Source of the DNA: Burkholderiales bacterium
Lineage (GTDB): Bacteria; Pseudomonadota; Gammaproteobacteria; Burkholderiales; Burkholderiaceae_C
Assembly (NCBI GenBank): GCA_025352345.1
Contig: JANXTP010000041.1
Coordinates: 1-21,323, forward strand
DNA: 21,323 nucleotides
Direction: 5' to 3'
Both the position numbers and the translations under genes were made by a program. Below, one piece after another: positions 17,359-21,323 of this stretch; within the stretch, counting starts at the first letter, position 1, and every line of letters begins with the position of its first letter. Under the pieces are notes generated by a model. It was not told the origin of the DNA. It ran no database searches and worked only from the letters and a program-made list of their open reading frames with translations.

Positions 17359-18048
17359 TCACTTGCTGCGGCGTTTGGCCAGGAACGCGCCGACCAGCAG
17401 TCCGCAGGCCAGCAGCGCGGTCACCGACGGCTCGGACACCGCAGCGACCGATGCGGCGCCGACGGTGAACCCATGCCAGTTCTCTGCCTGAGGCACCGAC
17501 CAGCTCAGCTGGGTGAAAGCGCCCTTGAACTGCACCACGCCATGCCCCTCGAGGTCGCTGACCGTGTGGTCAGTGACAAACAGGCAGCCGCTGCAACCGC
17601 CCCACCAGCCAGACCCCGAACTCAGCAGTGTGGGCCGCTGATCGAACACATAGTCGGTCTGGTGGATGCGGTCGCCCACGCTGAGCAAGGCGATGACCGG
17701 ATCGACGACGGTCGTCGAAAAGCTGACCTGGTAGCGGCTGGTATCGCCACCGATCAAGCGGATGATGTCGTGCTGGTCGGGGGCGCCGGTGGCGGCGTAG
17801 GGATCGGGCGTGCCGGCCACAGTCCACCAGTCGGCACCGGACAACTGAACCGCATCGGTCGCGCCCCGGTAGGTCACGGTGACCGGGGCACCTCCCAGCG
17901 ACAAGCTGCCGCTGACGGTGTTCAACGCGGCAGCGCCGGTGGTCGTGGCCGCAGACCAGTCGGTCCACAGTGTCGCGGCCTGCGCCGGCGGAACGATGAA
18001 CCAGACGGCGCCAGCCAGGAAGGCGACGCGGTGAAAGTCGAATCTCAT
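17359..18048 (-). CDS. PEP-CTERM-like sorted exported protein
   Basis: A 229-residue protein with an N-terminal signal peptide (VAFLAGAVWFIVPPAQA, cleavage after about residue 24). Its C-terminal tripartite tag is VSEPS (204-208), then the hydrophobic VTALLACGLLVGAFLA, then KRRSK at the very end. This is the layout of PEP-CTERM domains, but the first proline of the P-E-P motif is Ser (Ser205-Glu206-Pro207). By family the tail is cut by an exosortase in the inner membrane and the protein passes to the outer surface or matrix. The middle is Thr/Ser/Gly-rich, lacks a recognised domain, and contains a CSGC pair that could form a disulfide. The ATG at 18048 has CGGAG eight bases upstream. The gene converges on the propeller gene (19 bases apart) and lies 1.5 kb from the exosortase. 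Confidence 0.82.
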   Translation of the reverse strand: MRFDFHRVAFLAGAVWFIVPPAQAATLWTDWSAATTTGAAALNTVSGSLSLGGAPVTVTYRGATDAVQLSGADWWTVAGTPDPYAATGAPDQHDIIRLIGGDTSRYQVSFSTTVVDPVIALLSVGDRIHQTDYVFDQRPTLLSSGSGWWGGCSGCLFVTDHTVSDLEGHGVVQFKGAFTQLSWSVPQAENWHGFTVGAASVAAVSEPSVTALLACGLLVGAFLAKRRSK

Positions 18049-18121
18049 CAAATGAACTCCGAGTGACGGTGGGCGACAACCGATCTGACAAGAAGGCGGT
18101 GGCTTTGGTGGCTGTTGCACA

Positions 18122-18148
18122 CCAGCGCGCGTTCGTGACATTTCGATG
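18122..18148 (-). promoter_or_regulatory. Shared 27-base motif, copy C (upstream of PEP-CTERM-like gene)
   Basis: On the minus strand this reads CATCGAA, AT, GTCACGAACG, CGCG, CTGG, the same 7-2-10-4-4 architecture as copy A and identical to it at 18 of 27 positions. The 3' half is more degenerate (CTGG for CTAG). It ends 73 bases before the ATG at 18048. See the separate entry for the overlapping Pho-box-like reading. Confidence 0.35.
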
Positions 18149-18152
18149 ACGC
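18135..18152 (-). promoter_or_regulatory. Possible Pho-box-like direct repeat
   Basis: The minus strand reads GCGTCAT, four bases, ATGTCAC: two seven-base units at 11-base spacing, as in PhoB boxes (CTGTCAT, four bases, CTGTCAY). Both units keep the GTCA core. PhoB binding here would imply phosphate control of the PEP-CTERM-like gene. Copies A and B of the shared motif keep only one such unit, which argues against a simple PhoB reading. Low confidence. Confidence 0.22.
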
Positions 18153-18178
18153 TCGATGCGATTGATATAGTCCGAAAG

Positions 18179-18196
18179 AGCCGACTCAAAGCGGCT
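18179..18196 (-). terminator. Weak hairpin at the methyltransferase stop
   Basis: AGCCG and CGGCT flank an eight-base loop that contains the methyltransferase stop codon. On the minus strand the stem is followed by CTTTC. The stem is only five pairs and the T run is poor, so it is at best a weak intrinsic terminator or attenuator between the methyltransferase and the PEP-CTERM-like gene. Confidence 0.2.
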
Positions 18197-18854
18197 TGCG
18201 CGCTGCCACCAACATCGACCGCGCGAACATCGGAATGCGGCCGACGGTCTGGAAGTGCAGGTCCTGCAGCTCGAACTCCGAGATCAAGGCCGTCAAGGTC
18301 GCACGCGAAAAAAACCTCACGCGGCCGTCATCGAGCAGCGGGTCCCAGCGCGCATCGAAGCGTCCGGTCAACGCCAGGGCGAGGTTCTTCGCGTAGCCGT
18401 AGTAGGCGCAGGTCACGACCAGCAGTCCGCCAGGCTTCAGGGCGGCGAGCGCCGTCTCGATCATCCGGCGTGGCAGCGTCACGTGATCGATCAGATCGAT
18501 CGCCACCACCGCATCGAAGCGCTCCGACAGGCCCGGCGGCAGCGTCTGCATCACATCCATGAGCTGGAAGCGGACCGAGGGTCGCTGCGCTTGCGCCTGC
18601 CGCAGCACCGCCTCGTTGTGATCCGCGCCCAGCACCTCGAACCCGCAGCGCACCAGCGACTGGGTGAACCAGCCGTTGCCACAGCCCAGGTCGAGCACGG
18701 TGTGGGCGCCCGCCTTCGCGAGTTGCTCGACGATTGGCCGGGTCACGTGCGCGTGAATGCTGCGCGGGCCATCGTGGAATCCGGAATCTGAGCCCGAGTC
18801 GGGCCAGCCATGCACGGGGGCCGCCTCAGCGGACACCACCCGCTCGGCGCTCAC
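18186..18854 (-). CDS. Class I SAM-dependent methyltransferase (UbiG-like fold)
   Basis: A 222-residue Rossmann-fold methyltransferase. VLDLGCGNGWFTQSL (53-67) is motif I, VLGADHN (74-80) holds the acidic/ribose position, FDAVVAIDLIDHV is motif IV, and ALKPGGLLVVTCAYYG is the post-motif. The start is GTG at 18854, overlapping the acetyltransferase stop as GTGA, so the two are translationally coupled. The pairing with a sugar-type acetyltransferase inside a polysaccharide locus points to methylation of a glycan residue. This fold also serves quinones and small molecules, so the substrate is inferred from context only. It is unlike the methyltransferase at 6382-7032 outside the core motifs. Confidence 0.86.
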   Translation of the reverse strand: MSAERVVSAEAAPVHGWPDSGSDSGFHDGPRSIHAHVTRPIVEQLAKAGAHTVLDLGCGNGWFTQSLVRCGFEVLGADHNEAVLRQAQAQRPSVRFQLMDVMQTLPPGLSERFDAVVAIDLIDHVTLPRRMIETALAALKPGGLLVVTCAYYGYAKNLALALTGRFDARWDPLLDDGRVRFFSRATLTALISEFELQDLHFQTVGRIPMFARSMLVAARKPL

Positions 18855-19546
18855 TGCCGCCTCCTGGCGCGCAGCACGCGCGCCGGCACACCGCCATAGA
18901 CCGTCCAGGCCTCGAGATCGCGGGTGGCCACACCGGCCAAGCCGAGCACCGCGCCCTCACCCACGTTCACGCCGGAGCACACCACCGCTCGCGCGCAGAT
19001 CCAAGCGTAAGCGCCGATGGTGATGGGTGCGCTGACCATCGGAAACGCCGGGTCGTCGATGTCATGGGTCGCGCCGCACAGGTAGGCGTCCTGCGAGACG
19101 ACGCAGTGTGAGCCGAGGTGAATGGTCGCGGGGTTGTAAACCACCACCCCATCAGCGATGCCGACCGCGTCATCGCACACCAGGTTCCACGGCGCCCAGA
19201 TGCGGGCACGAGGGTAGATGTGGCAGTGCGGACCCAGCTTGGCGCCAAACAGCCGCAGCACTGCCGCCCGCCAGGCGTGCCAAGGGCGCGGCGAATACCG
19301 CACCAGCAGCGTGTGAGCCAACGACCACAGCGCTCGGGCCGCGCGGTTGCCCCGGGACAGACTCGGCATCAGATAGGGGTCGCCGGACGGTGTCGTCGCA
19401 GAGCCGGGCATCACGAGGGGAACTGAAGAAGACACGACAGGCATGGAGCGTGGGAATTCATTCTTGTCAGGGGGAGATCGATCACGCACCGGACCGAGAT
19501 GCGAAGCAGGCAAGGCTACGTGCTCAATGTGTCTGCCGCTTGACAT
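18851..19546 (-). CDS. WcaF-like hexapeptide-repeat O-acetyltransferase
   Basis: A left-handed beta-helix acetyltransferase of up to 231 residues, resembling colanic-acid acetyltransferase WcaF. The recognisable family region starts near residue 56 (DPYLMPSLSRGNRAARALW). LRLFGAKLG leads into hexapeptide turns (HIYPRARIWAPWNL, VGIADGVVVYN, IHLGSHCVVS), CGATHDIDDP (157-166) places the catalytic His161 loop, and WTVYGGVPARVL ends the domain. It should transfer acetyl from acetyl-CoA to a sugar in the cytoplasm, complementing the membrane acyltransferases. The start is uncertain: ATG 19546 has GGAG ten bases upstream, but residues 1-55 look unconserved, and ATGs at 19444, 19411 and 19369 are possible. 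It is divergent from the exosortase gene and coupled to the downstream methyltransferase. Confidence 0.85.
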   Translation of the reverse strand: MSSGRHIEHVALPASHLGPVRDRSPPDKNEFPRSMPVVSSSVPLVMPGSATTPSGDPYLMPSLSRGNRAARALWSLAHTLLVRYSPRPWHAWRAAVLRLFGAKLGPHCHIYPRARIWAPWNLVCDDAVGIADGVVVYNPATIHLGSHCVVSQDAYLCGATHDIDDPAFPMVSAPITIGAYAWICARAVVCSGVNVGEGAVLGLAGVATRDLEAWTVYGGVPARVLRARRRQ

Positions 19547-19575
19547 CAGACGCTGACTCCATTGGCCACGCCCGT

Positions 19576-19593
19576 GTCACAAAGCGCCGCTAG
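19576..19593 (+). promoter_or_regulatory. Shared motif, copy B (upstream of exosortase gene)
   Basis: GTCACAAAGC, four bases, CTAG: identical to copy A at the ten-base core and at CTAG, with the same spacing. The preceding CATCGAA of copies A and C is not conserved here (CACGCCC). It lies in the 74-base divergent gap between the acetyltransferase (ATG 19546) and the exosortase (GTG 19621 or ATG 19645), so it could serve either gene. CTAG ends 27 bases before the GTG. Confidence 0.42.
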
Positions 19594-19620
19594 CCTCAGC
19601 GACTGCATGCGGGTTGGCAT

Positions 19621-21249
19621 GTGCACACGACGCCAGCAAGCGGCATGATCATTCCTTCCGTCTCTCCGAATTCGATGCCGCCAGATCCGGCCCCGGTGTG
19701 GCTGGTGCCCCGGGCGCAATGGGTCGTGGTCGCGCTGGTCGGCATGGCACTGATCGCGGCCTTCCTGCCCGGTTTGCGCTTCATGGTGGCGAATTGGGCG
19801 GTGGTCGAGGAATACAGCTACGGCTATTTCATCCCGCTGATCGCGGGCTTTCTGATCTGGCAGAAAAGCGACCAGCTGCGTCAGGTCGAGTTGCGCGGCT
19901 CGTGGAGTGGCCTGCTGCTGGTCGGCGCGGGCCTGTTGCTGGGCCTGATCGGGGAATTCAGCGCCATCCGGCTGTTCGGCCAGTACGGCTTCATCGTGGC
20001 GCTGGTCGGCCTGTCGGCGGGATTCATCGGCTGGCGCGGCACACGGATGATTGCCGGCCCGCTGGGCATCCTGCTGTTCATGATCCCGCTGCCGCAGTTC
20101 GCGTTGCGCGAGCTGTCGCAGCAGCTGCAACTGCTGTCGTCGGAGTTGGGCGTCGGCCTGATCCGGCTGTTCGGCATCAGCGTGTTCCTCGAAGGCAATG
20201 TGATCGACCTCGGCAGCTACAAGCTGCAGGTGGTCGACGCCTGCAGCGGGCTGCGCTACCTGTTCCCGCTGATGGTGCTGGGCTTTCTGGCGGCCTATTT
20301 CTTTCAGGGCTCGTGGTGGAAGCGGGGGCTGATCGTGCTGTCGACGATCCCGATGACCATCGTCATCAACAGCCTGCGCATCGGGCTGATCGGCGTCACC
20401 GTCGAGCACTGGGGCCCGACGATGGCCGAAGGGCTGCTGCACGACTTCGAAGGCTGGTTCATGTTCATGGTCTGCATCGTGCTGCTGATCGGCGAGATGA
20501 CACTGCTGGCGCGCGTCGGCGCCCGGCCGCAATCACTGCGCGCGGTGTTCGGGCTGGAAGTACCGGAACCCATCGCCGCCGGCACACCGATCCAGTACCA
20601 CCGCTTTCCGACACCGATGCTGGTCGGCGGCCTGTTGTTGATGGGTGTGGGGGCGGTCGCGCTGTGGTCGCCGCAGCGCACGCAGATTCAGCCGCCACGC
20701 ACGCCGTATTCGCAGTTCTCGATGCACCTGCCCGGCAACTGGGTCGGCCAGCCCGACCAGCTCGATCGCGACGTGCTGGCCACGCTGGCACTCGACGACT
20801 ACCTGCTCGCCAACTTTGCACGAGACGGCGAGCCGTGGATCAATCTCTACAGCGCGTATTACGCCAGCCAGAGCAGCGGCGAGTCCTCGCATTCACCGCG
20901 CACCTGCATGCCCGGCGGCGGGTGGAAGATCGAGCAGATCGAGGATGCCGTGTTGACACTTGCCGGCGGTGCAGGCTCGATGACGGTCAACCGCGCCGTC
21001 ATCCAGAAAGGCGAGCAGCGCCAGCTGGTGTACTACTGGTTCGATCAGCGCGGACGCGTGCTCACCAGTGAATTCGCCGTCAAGTGGTACATCTTGCGCG
21101 ATGCCCTGCTTCGCAACCGGTCCGACGGTGCGCTGATGCGGCTGGTCACACCGGTGCCACCCACCGAAGACATCGCGCGCGCCGATCGGCGCCTGACCGG
21201 CTTCCTCAGCACCATCGCGCCGCGACTGCGCGAACACGTGCCCGACTGA
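19621..21249 (+). CDS. xrtD: Exosortase-EpsI fusion, XrtD-like
   Basis: A 542-residue inner-membrane protein. Residues about 34-300 are an eight-or-so-helix exosortase domain with all three catalytic residues: Cys208 in VVDACSGLRYLFPL, Arg253 in INSLRIG, His274 in LLHDFEGW. After another membrane segment (about 333-350) comes an EpsI/DUF3485 domain (to about 535) with SSHSPRTCMPGGGW (422-435). By family the enzyme cleaves C-terminally tagged exported proteins, and EpsI-type proteins accompany exopolysaccharide assembly. The fusion and the EYSYGYFIPL / EGNVIDLGSYKLQV blocks recall XrtD, described as specific for VPLPA-CTERM tags; this subclass call is from memory of the family. The start may be GTG 19621, ATG 19645 or ATG 19675; none has a strong ribosome-binding site. 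It is followed nine bases later by a fucose-synthase gene. Confidence 0.88.
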   Translation: MHTTPASGMIIPSVSPNSMPPDPAPVWLVPRAQWVVVALVGMALIAAFLPGLRFMVANWAVVEEYSYGYFIPLIAGFLIWQKSDQLRQVELRGSWSGLLLVGAGLLLGLIGEFSAIRLFGQYGFIVALVGLSAGFIGWRGTRMIAGPLGILLFMIPLPQFALRELSQQLQLLSSELGVGLIRLFGISVFLEGNVIDLGSYKLQVVDACSGLRYLFPLMVLGFLAAYFFQGSWWKRGLIVLSTIPMTIVINSLRIGLIGVTVEHWGPTMAEGLLHDFEGWFMFMVCIVLLIGEMTLLARVGARPQSLRAVFGLEVPEPIAAGTPIQYHRFPTPMLVGGLLLMGVGAVALWSPQRTQIQPPRTPYSQFSMHLPGNWVGQPDQLDRDVLATLALDDYLLANFARDGEPWINLYSAYYASQSSGESSHSPRTCMPGGGWKIEQIEDAVLTLAGGAGSMTVNRAVIQKGEQRQLVYYWFDQRGRVLTSEFAVKWYILRDALLRNRSDGALMRLVTPVPPTEDIARADRRLTGFLSTIAPRLREHVPD

Positions 21250-21258
21250 CGACCCGCC

Positions 21259-21323
21259 ATGGACCTCATTCAGGGACCCATCTTCGTGGCCGGCCACCAG
21301 GGCATGGTCGGCTCCGCCATCGT
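21259..21323 (+). CDS. fcl: GDP-L-fucose synthase (3' partial)
   Basis: Only 21 codons are inside the window. They read IFVAGHQGMVGSAI from residue 8, the GxxGxxG NADPH-binding start that is very characteristic of GDP-L-fucose synthase (Fcl/WcaG), which makes GDP-L-fucose from GDP-4-keto-6-deoxymannose by epimerisation and reduction. The ATG at 21259 lies nine bases after the exosortase stop, so it is probably co-transcribed. If correct, a GDP-mannose 4,6-dehydratase (gmd) should be nearby, outside the window. Confidence is limited by the short fragment; another extended SDR epimerase is the alternative. Confidence 0.75.
   Translation, partial: MDLIQGPIFVAGHQGMVGSAI

Larger units (their letters stand above)
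18049..18185. other. Intergenic region upstream of the PEP-CTERM-like gene
   Basis: These 137 bases lie between the methyltransferase stop (18186) and the PEP-CTERM-like start (18048), both on the minus strand. They contain copy C of the shared motif (18122-18148), a possible Pho-box-like direct repeat within it (18135-18152), and a TATATC (minus strand, 18169-18164) that could be a -10 element without a good -35. The ribosome-binding CGGAG lies just before the start codon. The gene probably has its own promoter rather than depending on read-through. Confidence 0.5.

Noticed and set aside
18100..18130. Sigma-54-like GG...GC element (TTGGTGGCTGTTGCAC on the plus strand)
   Set aside because: GG to GC spacing is wrong for a -24/-12 promoter and it points away from any plus-strand gene start.
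19546..20532. Minus-strand open frame of about 330 codons opposite the exosortase
   Set aside because: Composition is Gln/Asp/His/Arg-rich without hydrophobic core; it mirrors the codon pattern of the real membrane-protein gene.

Overview
The window is a GC-rich (roughly two-thirds G+C by eye), densely packed piece of a Gram-negative chromosome. It is devoted to making, exporting and decorating an extracellular or surface polysaccharide. An exosortase-EpsI fusion, a PEP-CTERM-type protein, the gene style (ATGA overlaps, GTG starts) and the protein sequences suggest a betaproteobacterium of the Burkholderiales (Leptothrix/Rubrivivax-like). That placement is inference; no rRNA or housekeeping gene is present to confirm it. 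I see no tRNA, rRNA, CRISPR array, insertion sequence or phage gene, and no stretch above 300 bases lacks a gene.

Layout. (a) 1-1437, plus strand: the end of an acyltransferase-3/SGNH O-acetyltransferase, cut by the window edge. (b) 13445 down to 1448, minus strand: one compact run of 12 genes, seven of whose eleven junctions are 4-base stop/start overlaps. In transcription order they are a GT4 glycosyltransferase, a Wzy/O-antigen-ligase-like membrane protein, UDP-glucuronate decarboxylase (UDP-xylose supply), a GT2 of the WaaE type, a Wzx-like flippase, a second GT2, a class I methyltransferase, a third GT2, an FkbM methyltransferase, a second GT4, an acyltransferase-3 protein and an SGNH-hydrolase-like protein. 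(c) 13446-13618: a divergent promoter region. (d) 13619-17339, plus strand: a third GT4 followed almost immediately by an 800-residue secreted protein with a FlgD-like Ig domain and NHL/beta-propeller-like repeats. (e) 18048-17359, minus strand: a secreted PEP-CTERM-like protein. (f) 19546-18186, minus strand: a WcaF-like hexapeptide acetyltransferase coupled to a class I methyltransferase. (g) 19621-21323, plus strand: an XrtD-like exosortase fused to an EpsI domain, then the first codons of a GDP-L-fucose synthase that runs off the window.

How it fits together (inference). Six glycosyltransferases build a lipid-linked repeat that probably contains xylose and fucose. O-acetyl and O-methyl groups are added by up to four acetylation-related proteins and three methyltransferases. 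The flippase moves the unit across the inner membrane and the Wzy-like protein polymerises it. The exosortase processes C-terminally tagged proteins such as the one encoded next to it. The initiating sugar-phosphate transferase and the Wza/Wzc export machinery are not in this window.

The most interesting points are three. A 27-base motif occurs in the same architecture upstream of three differently oriented transcription units. The EpsI-fused exosortase, of a type expected to read VPLPA tags, sits beside a protein carrying a V-S-E-P-S tag. The large secreted propeller protein of unknown role is apparently co-expressed with a glycosyltransferase.
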